A stretch of 52,995 bases of DNA, from positions 1-52,995 of the forward strand of contig PCBK01000032.1 in assembly GCA_002731275.1 (NCBI GenBank). Direction: 5' to 3'. Positions 7,485-15,994 of the stretch are shown here, piece after piece (position 1 is the first letter of the stretch; each line of letters opens with the position of its first letter). The position numbers and the translations under genes were made by a program. Source of the stretch: Deltaproteobacteria bacterium (GTDB lineage Bacteria; Myxococcota_C; UBA6777). The notes beneath the pieces were generated by a model. The model did not search any database and was not told the origin of the DNA. It saw only the letters and a program-made list of their open reading frames with translations.

Positions 7485-8803
7485 AAGAACAATATCTCCT
7501 CAGACGCTTCACGCCACCTCGCGATCTCCTCTTTGTGTAGAGTGTCATCGACATCTTCCCACTCTGTGGAGGTCTCATCGACAACTGACACACGCTCCTC
7601 CTCTTCCTCCTCGACGACCAGCTCCCCAAGCACACATAACTCTTCCACGAGCGCCTCGTTTGAGGCGACGGAGAGGCCAAGTTGCTCCCAATCATTGGCA
7701 AGTTCGCGCCAATGTGCGTACCGCCCCTGCTTCTCTTTACACAGCGCCTTCATCACGATATTGGAGAGCGCTTCAGGACAGTCCTGTCGGAATAACACAG
7801 GTGGCTCGACCACTTCATGACATACAGCGCGGAACGAGTGGCTTGGCTTCTCCTTGAGAAACAGTGGTTGATTGGTCAAACACTCCCACAACCACACTCC
7901 CCACGAGAAGATGTCGTGATGTGGATACAATTGACCGGCGTGATGTTGTGGTGACCAATAGCCCGGCGTTGGACATGCGTATCGGTAGTGCTGTTTTTCA
8001 AAGAAATCTTGTCGCTTGATCCAGGAGCGCCCAAATCCCGTCACAATGACTCGACCGTCTTTTGCGAGTAAGATCTGCTTGGGTGAAAGGTCACCATGTG
8101 TGATCGGTGACATCGACAGCCAGCCGTTCTTGGACAACTCAAACATTCGACCGTAGCGAAACATCCAACTGGATAAGAGCTCTTTCTCTTCAAACACAGG
8201 GGCCGGAAATGACTGTGGTGGGTGTCTTGTCGGGTTTTGTGCGTACCGCATCGCCTTGATCACCTCTCCAGCGATCAAGAGACAAACCCCTATGGAAAGT
8301 GGACGTCCTAACGCACGAGCTCTCTTCAACACAGACCACAGCGCATCACCATCCACCCATTGCGTACAAAGGAAGGAATCTCCCTCTTGTACAACACCCA
8401 GTTCGTAAAAGTCTGTGATGTTGGCGTGGTGGAGATAGGACGCTTGCAGCGCCTCTTGTGTCCATGTCGTCGCGTGCTCTTTCCCTTCGGAGAGTGTGGA
8501 AGGTGACATGACAAGACAAAACACATCGGCATGGAATCCTCTTCTTTCGCCAATGGTCGCTCGGTAGGCTTCACCTGCGCGACTCTCTCCCACACGCTCA
8601 AGTAACGTGAAGCGTCCGACCTGACGTTGGTTTTCTTTCAGGCAAAAAGTAACCGCATGTTCGTCAGGCTCGTCGAGTGAAAAGCCACTGGAGCTATCTT
8701 CTTCCCACTCAATGGAGTCGATGAAGTCGTCAAAATCCTCAACAACGGGCTCTGTGAACTTTTGTGTCCAAGTGTTCCACAACCTTCGTACCCATCGCAA
8801 CAT
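7481..8803 (-). CDS. Ser/Thr kinase-like protein, probable pseudokinase
   Basis: This 440-residue protein has a Hanks-kinase fold from about residue 63 to 380. The glycine loop is VGESRAGEAY (71-80), the alpha-C Glu lies in TQEALQ, and the catalytic loop reads HGDLSPKQILL (236-246). The DFG motif is GFG (256-258), so its metal-binding Asp is missing, and I see no VAIK lysine in the strand-3 segment ADVFCLVMS. It is therefore likely catalytically dead or highly unusual. An acidic N-terminal segment and an acidic tail (VVEEEEEERV) flank the fold; there is no membrane segment. The ATG at 8803 has GAGGAGGGG 7 nt upstream, overlapping the stop of the lipoprotein gene, which points to translational coupling. 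Its 3' end overlaps that of crtEB by 4 nt, tail to tail. Confidence 0.8.
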   Translation of the reverse strand: MLRWVRRLWNTWTQKFTEPVVEDFDDFIDSIEWEEDSSSGFSLDEPDEHAVTFCLKENQRQVGRFTLLERVGESRAGEAYRATIGERRGFHADVFCLVMSPSTLSEGKEHATTWTQEALQASYLHHANITDFYELGVVQEGDSFLCTQWVDGDALWSVLKRARALGRPLSIGVCLLIAGEVIKAMRYAQNPTRHPPQSFPAPVFEEKELLSSWMFRYGRMFELSKNGWLSMSPITHGDLSPKQILLAKDGRVIVTGFGRSWIKRQDFFEKQHYRYACPTPGYWSPQHHAGQLYPHHDIFSWGVWLWECLTNQPLFLKEKPSHSFRAVCHEVVEPPVLFRQDCPEALSNIVMKALCKEKQGRYAHWRELANDWEQLGLSVASNEALVEELCVLGELVVEEEEEERVSVVDETSTEWEDVDDTLHKEEIARWREASEEILFF

Positions 8804-8817
8804 GACGCTTCCCCTCC

Positions 8818-10485
8818 TCAAGGACTGAAGACAATTTTTCGAATGCAGTGATTGTTGGGCTCTGCGATCAACAGGTTCCCTTTTGCATCCAAGACCATAC
8901 TGTGAGGTGTCTCGAAGAGTGCGCTCGTAAGTGGACCGTCAGCGTACCCACTTTTCGATGTTCCAGCGACGAGGCTCGTGACGCTCGACGCGAGCTTACG
9001 GATATGGTGGCGTGAGGCAAAGAAGAGCGTGCTTCCGCCCAACACCAACGCGTAAGGGTTGAAGACACTCGCGCTCAACGCAGCACCTTCTTTGTAACCA
9101 GAATCTCCAGACCCGGCGATGGTCGTGACCTCGCTCGTTGCCAGATCGATCTCGCGGATACGGTGGTTGCCAGAGTCCGCGACGTAAAGTTTGCCGCTCT
9201 TATCGTAAAATAACGAGACTGGATAAAAAAACTGTGCGGCGGTTCCCTTACCATCTTTGAATCCGCTGCTGCCGCCTCCTGCAAGGGTCGACACAACGCC
9301 ACTTGTGGAGATCTTGCGGATCTTGTGGTTCCTGGAGTCCGCGATGTACATGTTGCCAGCGCTGTCAAAGGCAACATCTCGTGGTGTATCGAATTTGGCG
9401 TCTTTCAGCGCACCATCGATCTCACCGGAGAGTTTTTGCCCGGCGTACGTCGTCACAACACCCGTCGGCGTCACCTTGCGGATCATGTGATTGCCAGAGT
9501 CCGCGACAAAGATGTTTCCGCTCTTATCAACAGCCAAACCGTACGGATTCTTGAATTTTGCAGCGGCACCTTTTCCATCTGCATAGCCCCAATCAGAGCC
9601 AGCGATCGTCGTGACATTGCCAGCCGAATCGATTTTTCGTATTCGATCGAGTCCAAGATCGGAGACATACAGCCCACCAGAAGGTCCAAATGCCAGCCCT
9701 GCAGGTCCAGAGAACAACGCCGCAGCCCTCTTACCATCTGTCTCCCCTTCTTTGTTGCTACCTGCAAATGTGATCACACAAGGGGCGGCTCCTTCATCGA
9801 TTTGACCATCACAATCATTATCGATTCCATCACACTTTTCCGTCGAGGGTTTTCCAGGCTCGACACTACACTCAGCGTTACCACGCCGACTCCCGCAGAC
9901 AAACTTCCCCTGTTTTTGACATCCGCCCTTCCCAACCGTACAGATTTCGCCGATCTTCGCGAAGTCCTCATCGACTTTTCCGTCGCAGTCGTTATCTTTG
10001 CCGTCACACTCTTCTTTGTCACCGTCTCTGTCACCGATACAAGAAGAGGACCAACGTCCACCGAGACATGTCTGTACACCTGCACGACATTCGCCGACGT
10101 TGGTCCCACAAGCCCGTGTCTGTCCAATACTGCAAGCACAATCTTCGTCGATTTTTCCGTCACAATCGTTGTCCTTGCGATCCCCACAGACCTCTTTCAC
10201 TGCACGACATGTATCAGGCGGGTTCACGACATCCTTCCCCCCAGCATCCGTTGCGATAGACTCTGTCCCACCATCGACTGACGAGGAACACACCAGTTGT
10301 TCTGTGATACAGGTCGCGACCCCTGGACAATGACTGTTTTTGAAACACTCCTTGCAAGCGCCAGCGACACAATACGGACGTGGGGCTGCGCACATATCAT
10401 TGCTCGTACATTCCAACGTCATCCCGCAACCAGAGAACATAGGAGACATCGAAAACAACAAGAGCAACCCTCCAGCCAACCACAT
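8818..10485 (-). CDS. Lipoprotein with MopE-type motifs and NHL beta-propeller
   Basis: The 555-residue product starts with a lipoprotein signal: hydrophobic GGLLLLFSMSP, then lipobox FSGC with Cys20 as the likely lipidated residue. A Cys-rich segment follows. Next come three MopE-type metal-binding motifs (KDNDCDGKIDEDC, KDNDCDGKVDEDF, IDNDCDGQIDEG), common in myxobacterial surface proteins. From about residue 240 on there are five or six NHL repeats (pattern GLYVSDLGLDRIRKID, NIFVADSGNHMIRKV, NMYIADSRNHKIRKI), which fold into a beta-propeller. It should sit on the cell surface or in the periplasm and bind a ligand or metal; no enzyme is implied. I pick the ATG at 10485 (GGGAGAAGG upstream), because longer frames bury the signal peptide. 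It is the first gene of a pair with the pseudokinase. Confidence 0.85.
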   Translation of the reverse strand: MWLAGGLLLLFSMSPMFSGCGMTLECTSNDMCAAPRPYCVAGACKECFKNSHCPGVATCITEQLVCSSSVDGGTESIATDAGGKDVVNPPDTCRAVKEVCGDRKDNDCDGKIDEDCACSIGQTRACGTNVGECRAGVQTCLGGRWSSSCIGDRDGDKEECDGKDNDCDGKVDEDFAKIGEICTVGKGGCQKQGKFVCGSRRGNAECSVEPGKPSTEKCDGIDNDCDGQIDEGAAPCVITFAGSNKEGETDGKRAAALFSGPAGLAFGPSGGLYVSDLGLDRIRKIDSAGNVTTIAGSDWGYADGKGAAAKFKNPYGLAVDKSGNIFVADSGNHMIRKVTPTGVVTTYAGQKLSGEIDGALKDAKFDTPRDVAFDSAGNMYIADSRNHKIRKISTSGVVSTLAGGGSSGFKDGKGTAAQFFYPVSLFYDKSGKLYVADSGNHRIREIDLATSEVTTIAGSGDSGYKEGAALSASVFNPYALVLGGSTLFFASRHHIRKLASSVTSLVAGTSKSGYADGPLTSALFETPHSMVLDAKGNLLIAEPNNHCIRKIVFSP

Positions 10486-10819
10486 CCCAACCTTCTCCCG
10501 CACAAGAATACATGCAATGCCCTCGAATACTTCGCGAGCTGCGTCTTTTTTGAATAGGATATTGAGTATGGCCATGTTGTTTATCCGACAATTCTCCTGT
10601 GGGTGGCAAGAACAAGCTCCCAACTCACAGGTCCAAAAATATGATCTCAAATGCTTTTACGTTCTGTTTACGAAGACACATAGATGACAAAACCGTACTT
10701 GAAAAAGTCTCCAAAATCAAACCCACAGGAGACCATAGAGCATTCCTTGACAGCGACGATGACTCACTGGTAACCTTCGGACATTGCAAAGCAAAAGAAC
10801 GCTGACAAACGGAAAATCG
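10486..10819. other. Divergent intergenic region without a gene
   Basis: These 334 bp separate the starts of the minus-strand NHL lipoprotein and the plus-strand TPR-PEGA protein and must hold both promoters. Short open frames here have no good ribosome binding site or protein character. I see no clear repeat or RNA gene. Confidence 0.5.
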
Positions 10820-11866
10820 ATGACAACCTACTCCCTCCGAACTTTTATAATCTCCCTTATGCTCCTTGGTTGGGCGGCACCGCTCCACGCCAACATGACA
10901 CTCACACAGTACAAGACAAAAGCCCGCACACTTTTTTATGAGGGACGAAAGCTGGCCGAACAAAAAGCCTACTTGGGTGCAGTAGAAAAATACAAGCAGG
11001 CCATCGACGTATTGAAGCAGGCGGAGAGTGTCACAAAGAGCAAAACAGAGTTGTCAGGTCTTCGAAAAAGTCACGCGACCTTCCAGTACATCATCGGACG
11101 CACTTACCACCTGAACAAATCGTACGAAGACGCACATACTTTCTATCGAAGAGCCCTCTCAGGCGGCGCGAGTCTCAAAGTCCGGCAAAAAATCCTGGAA
11201 TACATAAACGATCTCAAACCCTACTTAAAGGGCACACTTCGCATCGTGACGACGCCCGCAGGTGTGACTCTCACGTTGTTGGGCAAAGGTGGGCAAGGCA
11301 AGGTCGGCCGTAGCCCAACGTCCTGGAAAATCCGACCAGGAACATACACACTCACACTGGCAGCGCCTGGATACCAAACCCTCCAACAGAGCGTTACGAT
11401 CAAACCAGGAACATCGAGCAAACAGACATTCATCCTCAAAAAGTACGGGTTCATCGGCCCCCCCCAACGCATCGTCAAAAAACGTCCCACCAAGAAGAAG
11501 AAACCCACACAACAGATAAGGACAGAGGATGCGCTCAAATGGACGGGTGTTGGTGTCGCTGCGATCGCCGGGATTACGGGTATTACCTTTATCGCAAAGG
11601 CACAATCCAACTTCTCACAAGCACAGGGCATGATCGGGAAGTACGAATTTCGCAACCAGACCAACACGATCAACAACCTCGTTGAAGGCGGAAACACTTT
11701 CCAGTATGCGGGACTCGTCGTCGTAAGTATCGCCGTCCTCGCAGGTGCAGGTGCCACATACTTGTTCTTGCAACCCAAAACCCCTGCACCACAAGCACAA
11801 ACTCATCTCGTTTCCCCTCCCTCCCCAAGCCCCTCACGTACAGTCCAATTGCACGTCAGCCAGTGA
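10820..11866 (+). CDS. TPR-PEGA protein with C-terminal membrane hairpin
   Basis: The 348-residue protein has a signal peptide or anchor (FIISLMLLGWAAPLHA), two or more TPR-like helical repeats (about 30-140; GRKLAEQKAYLGAVEKYKQA), and a PEGA domain (about 140-215; LRIVTTPAGVTLTLLG, then PGTYTLTLAAPGYQ). A basic linker (KKRPTKKKKP) follows, then two hydrophobic helices (about 240-262 and 295-317) separated by a 35-residue loop, and a Pro-rich tail. PEGA domains occur in envelope proteins and in extensions of Ser/Thr kinases; the neighbouring kinase at 12325-14361 also ends in a PEGA-like segment. The ATG at 10820 is preferred to a TTG 12 codons upstream, although its ribosome site is weak. 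Layout matches the protein at 51752-52438. Function unknown; likely envelope scaffold. Confidence 0.75.
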   Translation: MTTYSLRTFIISLMLLGWAAPLHANMTLTQYKTKARTLFYEGRKLAEQKAYLGAVEKYKQAIDVLKQAESVTKSKTELSGLRKSHATFQYIIGRTYHLNKSYEDAHTFYRRALSGGASLKVRQKILEYINDLKPYLKGTLRIVTTPAGVTLTLLGKGGQGKVGRSPTSWKIRPGTYTLTLAAPGYQTLQQSVTIKPGTSSKQTFILKKYGFIGPPQRIVKKRPTKKKKPTQQIRTEDALKWTGVGVAAIAGITGITFIAKAQSNFSQAQGMIGKYEFRNQTNTINNLVEGGNTFQYAGLVVVSIAVLAGAGATYLFLQPKTPAPQAQTHLVSPPSPSPSRTVQLHVSQ

Positions 11867-11912
11867 TCTCGCCAACGCCTCAGACCACCCTCTAGCAAAA
11901 CAAATATACGGC

Positions 11913-12283
11913 GTGATGGTCGGACATAAGGCCCGCCCCTACGGAAAAATGTCAGTTCACATGGCGTCATGTTCGGACACAAGGACCAAACCGACTGAAC
12001 AAAATCAGATCACAACACGTTATGGTCGGACACAAGGCTCGAATCTACTGAACAACATCAATCCACACAACGTTATGGTCGGATACAAGGCCCGAATCGA
12101 CTGAACAACATCAATTTACACAACGTTATGGTCGGACGATAGGACCGAATCGACACAAAAATGTCAGTTCACATGGCGTTATATTCGGATACAAGGCCCG
12201 ACCCTACGGGAAAATGTAATATCACATGGCGTGATGGTCGGACACAAGGCCCGACCTTGTTGAAAAATGTCAGATCATATTTG
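11913..12283. repeat. Seven tandem copies of a 53-bp repeat
   Basis: Seven units, each exactly 53 bp, lie head to tail at 11913, 11966, 12019, 12072, 12125, 12178 and 12231. Each begins GTNATGGTCGGA or a close variant (GTCATGTTCGGA, GTTATATTCGGA). Several units contain the inverted repeat GGTCGG...CCGACC. Units differ by substitutions but not by length; the two commonest second halves carry either AAAAATGTCAGTTCACATGGC-like or ACTGAACAACATCAA-like text. The unit length is not a multiple of three and there are no spacers, so this is neither coding nor CRISPR. The array fills the gap (11867-12324) between two convergent genes. Confidence 0.92.
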
Positions 12284-12324
12284 TGCGTTTACTTTGTGAG
12301 GGAATCCCCAAATGTCACTGCTTT

Positions 12325-14361
12325 TTAAATAGGCGCCCCATCGAGACCTTCGTAGATTTTCTTTTTCTTTTTGAGCTTGTAGACACGCGTTTGTTTATCT
12401 TTGCGAAAGCTCCACTTCACCCACTTCTTTTTATGTTGTTCTTTTCGCAGCGAAAAGAGGATACTTTCCCCCTGTTTGGCCTTCAATATGAAGGGAGTCT
12501 CCCCCACCTTCTTTCGCTTGATCCAGACTTGCGCCCCAGAAGGGATGCTTTTGATCTCAAAGGAAAACATTGTCGGAGCTTTCACCTCTCTGACGATCGG
12601 TTTGGGCTGCACAAGAGGTACCTTCGAAGGTTCAACGACATCTCTCGTTTGTGGGCGGACATCGGGAATGCTTCGACGCACAACGTTGCGAGTACGTGCC
12701 TTACTCTTTTGACGGACCTTGGCCATATGCCGCCTTTGCCCCACGGGAGGAGCGGTCTTTTTCTTATCGAAGACGCCCCCCATAAACAACCCCGCCACGA
12801 CGAGCACGATCACACCAAAGACACCACCAACAGGTAACCACATACTCTTTCGTTCAGAAGTGAATGCGCCAGACAAAGAGACATCACTATCTTCTTCTTT
12901 TGAAGATACATCCGAAAAATCCGAAGGTTCAGATAAAGAGATATGTTGCTGAACAGGGATGGGTGTGTCTTGGAAGACAGGAAAGGCCTTGCTCGTATCC
13001 ACTCGCGCAGAATGTCCGTAATCGGCAGGCCCCGCTCCGAGCTTCGCCTGTTCCTCCAAGGCTTGTTTGCACTCGATCCAAAAAGTATGAGCATCTTGAG
13101 GTCGGTCTTCGGGAGCTTTTGCGAGCACGCGGTGTAAAAAGGCGTTGAGAGCCGGTGACCACGGACGAGAAGGGTCAATGTCTTCGAGTTTAGGAGGATC
13201 TTGGAAGAGATGCTGGGAGATGACGGCGGGAAACCCATCACCGACAAAAGGCGCCCTTTTGACGAAGAGTTTGTACATGATCACACCGAGGGCATAGAGG
13301 TCGGAGCGATGATCCACCTGCTCACCTTTACCTTGCTCAGGTGACATATAGGCAGGACTCCCGACATAGGTGCCTTCTTTTGTGATGGACTGCCCCTCTT
13401 CTGCGAGCGAGGCGATGCCAAAATCGATGAGCTTGACCTTCTCACCACCAAAAGCATCCTCGATCAACAGAATGTTTCCAGGCTTCAGGTCTCGGTGTAA
13501 AACGCCCTTGTGATGGACATAATGTAAAACCGAACAGATCTGCCGCACGATGTTCGAGATGCGTTCGAGGGGGAGTGGCCACTCTCTCTTGAGGACGCGA
13601 CTGAGTGAGCGTCCTTCCAGAAACTCCATCGCGAGATAGAACCCATCCTGTCCATCCCCAAGCAAACCAAAGTCCGCAAGCTGTACGATCCCGTCGTGTT
13701 TGAGTGTCGCGAGCGCGCGAGCTTCTCGTCGAAACCTCTCGATAAGACTGGGTTCATTGTGGTGCTCAGCCTTGAGCAACTTCACAGCAAAGGGCTGTTG
13801 AAGGTGGATTTGTTCGGCTTTGTAGACAGAACCAAAACCACCCTGTCCGATCTTTTGGACAAGGCGAAAGTTACCAAGCACCATCCCCACATTTGGATCG
13901 AGTTTGGGTTTGGGGGATTGGGGTGGAGACACAGGTTTGTCGGGGTGGTCAACCAAGCTCTGTGATTCTAACGAGCCTGAAGGCAGTTCGTCTTGTAATG
14001 AGTCACCTGTGATGGTCGCGTCATCAAGATCATCTGCGCTCTCAGAGAGCATATCATCGATGGATAGGAGGGCAACTTCTTCTTGGACGTCAGACGGTGC
14101 AGCATCTCCTTTGAGAGACATGAGCAGCTCAGGAGAGAAAGGCTGCGTCTCCTCTGCATCGATAGATTCAGGAGATGTGCCAAACGAAAATGGTTGTTCG
14201 GGTTTCACGCTAGCAAAGGGACTCGGAGGGGGTGTGTTTGGAGGCTGCTTGGGAAACGGAAATGGGGGCGCAGGTGTTGCGACCGCGAGAGGCGCATCGC
14301 ACTTCTCACAACGCTCCTGTTGAGTATGATGTACATGCCCACAACGACGACAGTTTAGCAT
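12325..14361 (-). CDS. Membrane Ser/Thr protein kinase with zinc ribbon and PEGA-like end
   Basis: The 678-residue protein opens with a zinc ribbon (CRRC at 4-7, CEKC at 18-21), then a Pro/Ser/Glu-rich linker, then a full Hanks kinase (about 165-430): GQGGFGSVYKA, FAVKLLK with the catalytic Lys, HRDLKPGNILL, LIDFGIA and GSPAYMSPEQ. All key residues are present, so it should be active. One membrane helix (WLPVGGVFGVIVLVVAGLF, about 505-525) follows a juxtamembrane region. The last 70 residues are PEGA-like (FSFEIKSIPSGAQVWIKRKKVGETPF) and would lie outside the cytoplasm, perhaps as a sensor. A GGGAG site precedes the ATG. It faces the TPR-PEGA gene across the 53-bp repeats; ligand and substrates are unknown. 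Confidence 0.92.
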   Translation of the reverse strand: MLNCRRCGHVHHTQQERCEKCDAPLAVATPAPPFPFPKQPPNTPPPSPFASVKPEQPFSFGTSPESIDAEETQPFSPELLMSLKGDAAPSDVQEEVALLSIDDMLSESADDLDDATITGDSLQDELPSGSLESQSLVDHPDKPVSPPQSPKPKLDPNVGMVLGNFRLVQKIGQGGFGSVYKAEQIHLQQPFAVKLLKAEHHNEPSLIERFRREARALATLKHDGIVQLADFGLLGDGQDGFYLAMEFLEGRSLSRVLKREWPLPLERISNIVRQICSVLHYVHHKGVLHRDLKPGNILLIEDAFGGEKVKLIDFGIASLAEEGQSITKEGTYVGSPAYMSPEQGKGEQVDHRSDLYALGVIMYKLFVKRAPFVGDGFPAVISQHLFQDPPKLEDIDPSRPWSPALNAFLHRVLAKAPEDRPQDAHTFWIECKQALEEQAKLGAGPADYGHSARVDTSKAFPVFQDTPIPVQQHISLSEPSDFSDVSSKEEDSDVSLSGAFTSERKSMWLPVGGVFGVIVLVVAGLFMGGVFDKKKTAPPVGQRRHMAKVRQKSKARTRNVVRRSIPDVRPQTRDVVEPSKVPLVQPKPIVREVKAPTMFSFEIKSIPSGAQVWIKRKKVGETPFILKAKQGESILFSLRKEQHKKKWVKWSFRKDKQTRVYKLKKKKKIYEGLDGAPI

Positions 14362-14666
14362 ATACAGCTCCCTGCCAACAGTTCCATCTCATACATCAAC
14401 AAACTCCATCAAACGAAAGACCTTCTAAAACATTGCAACGCTTTGTGCAGGAAGGATACGTGGCTGCGAAAAGGGTGTCAAGCAATACACAACGAAACAC
14501 TCTGACCCAAAAACGTTTGACAGCCAGACAAAAACAAAGAGACACCCCACGAGCTTTTGACGCGATGGAGTCTTGTGTGTAGGCTACGATCTATATGACT
14601 CTTCTACTCTCCAAAATGGTCTCACATTGTATCGATGCAGTGTGACATCACAATGAGGACAACGAG
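14362..14666. other. Divergent intergenic region; candidate mtfA promoter at 14557-14585
   Basis: These 305 bp separate the kinase and mtfA starts and hold no convincing gene. TTGACG (14557-14562), a 17-nt spacer and TAGGCT (14580-14585), about 80 nt before the mtfA ATG, is a plausible sigma70-like promoter. A kinase promoter must lie on the other strand, but I cannot place it. Confidence 0.35.
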
Positions 14667-15410
14667 ATGTTTGGATTGATTCGAAAATGGCGAAGAGATG
14701 GTCTGCTTAAAGACGCTATGCCTGAAGAATGGTTGGGGTACCTCAAACAACATGTGCCCTTTTTTGAGGACATTCCCGAAGAAAAACGCGAGGATTTCCT
14801 GGACGCGATGCGGATCTTCATCGCGGAGAAAGAGTTTGTCTCGGCCAACGGTATGGAGATCACAGACGAGGTGAAGGTCGTCATAGCTGCGACAGCGGTC
14901 AGACTCACGCTCCACTTGAGCATCGATATGTACAACCGACTCTCCGAGATCGTCGTCTACCCAACCGATTACAGACACCCAGACGACGAAGATGGCATCG
15001 TCTACGGTGAAGCACATGATTGGGGGGTCGTCGTGTTGTCCTGGCCAGCTGTCCTTCGTGGACTCAAAAACCAACAGGATGGACTCGACACCGCGACACA
15101 CGAGTTTGCCCACGTCCTCGACCGCGCAGGCGGTCAATTTAACGGAACACCAGAGCTCAGAGACCGGGGGGATTTCTCTCCCTGGGCAGAGGTCATGAGT
15201 CGCCACTATCTCGACTTACGCGAACAAGAGAGCAAAGGCGCACGCCACCTGCTCCGACATTACGGCGCACAAAACGAAGCGGAGTTCTTCGCCGTCGCCA
15301 CAGAGGCCTTCTTTGAGCAGGGTGAAAAGATGAAGCGCAAAGCACCTGACCTTTACGAAGAGCTCCGCCAATTTTATGGCTGGGATCCAGCAGCAGATGA
15401 GGACGAATAG
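14667..15410 (+). CDS. mtfA: MtfA-family zinc metallopeptidase
   Basis: This 247-residue protein matches the length and layout of MtfA (YeeI), a cytoplasmic gluzincin-like peptidase which in enterobacteria also binds the Mlc/DgsA repressor. The zinc site HEFAH is at 145-149, and a downstream Glu-rich helix (NEAEFFAVATEAFFE) supplies the third ligand. The N-terminal segment (LLKDAMPEEWLGYLKQHVPFF) and the strand before the active site (GVVVLSWPAV) are also family-like. GAGGACAACGAG precedes the ATG. The stop is 5 nt before the GNAT gene, so the two are co-transcribed. Whether it acts on a sugar-uptake regulator here is unknown. Confidence 0.88.
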   Translation: MFGLIRKWRRDGLLKDAMPEEWLGYLKQHVPFFEDIPEEKREDFLDAMRIFIAEKEFVSANGMEITDEVKVVIAATAVRLTLHLSIDMYNRLSEIVVYPTDYRHPDDEDGIVYGEAHDWGVVVLSWPAVLRGLKNQQDGLDTATHEFAHVLDRAGGQFNGTPELRDRGDFSPWAEVMSRHYLDLREQESKGARHLLRHYGAQNEAEFFAVATEAFFEQGEKMKRKAPDLYEELRQFYGWDPAADEDE

Positions 15411-15415
15411 AGACC

Positions 15416-15838
15416 ATGTCGATCACCATCCAACGTGCGTCGTGGCCAGCACACAAAGAACAACTTTATCTCATTCGTAGAAAAGTCTTTATCGAAGAAC
15501 AACAAGTCCCTGAAGAGATCGAGATCGATGAGTGGGACGAGAAAAGCATCCATGTCCTCGCACTCGAAGGACAACAACCGGTAGGCTGTGGAAGGCTCCT
15601 TCCTGATGGACACATCGGAAGAATGGCCGTGCTCCCCTCTCACAGAGGACAGGGCATCGGCGCAAAGCTCCTTCAAACACTTATCGATCTCGCTCAACAA
15701 TCCGACATGAAAGAGGTCATACTCAGCTCACAAGTCCACGCCATCGACTTTTATCTCAAGGCGGGCTTCACGCCATATGGTGACGTTTATCAAGAGGCCG
15801 GTATCCCCCACCGTGCGATGAAACGCAACCTCCAGTAG
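15416..15838 (+). CDS. GNAT-family N-acetyltransferase
   Basis: The 140-residue protein is a single GNAT domain. The acetyl-CoA binding motif A is clear: IGRMAVLPSHRGQGIGAKLLQTLI, with the R/Q-G-x-G signature, and motif B ends in AIDFYLKAGFTPYG. The N-terminal part (LIRRKVFIEEQQVPEEIEIDEWD) resembles the ElaA/YjcF group, whose substrates are mostly unknown. It would move an acetyl group from acetyl-CoA to an amine. Spacing of 5 nt to mtfA indicates an operon. Confidence 0.88.
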   Translation: MSITIQRASWPAHKEQLYLIRRKVFIEEQQVPEEIEIDEWDEKSIHVLALEGQQPVGCGRLLPDGHIGRMAVLPSHRGQGIGAKLLQTLIDLAQQSDMKEVILSSQVHAIDFYLKAGFTPYGDVYQEAGIPHRAMKRNLQ

Positions 15839-15994
15839 CTCCCCCTTCTTCCATCACTCCCGCACGAAAACGAACCCACACACAAGATCACTCGTAGAAC
15901 AAGCTGCGAAGGAAACAAACCATATCGATTCAAATACTTATCTCAACAACAGACCACCGGCGGTGAGATCCGTCCGCGATAGGAGGTGGCATAC

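Noticed and set aside
11745..12104. 119-codon open frame running into the repeats
   Set aside because: It overlaps the end of the TPR-PEGA gene out of frame and crosses 53-bp units, whose length would shift the frame each time.
11913..12283. CRISPR array
   Set aside because: Units abut with no spacers, unit-to-unit variation is high, and no cas gene is near. It is a plain tandem repeat.
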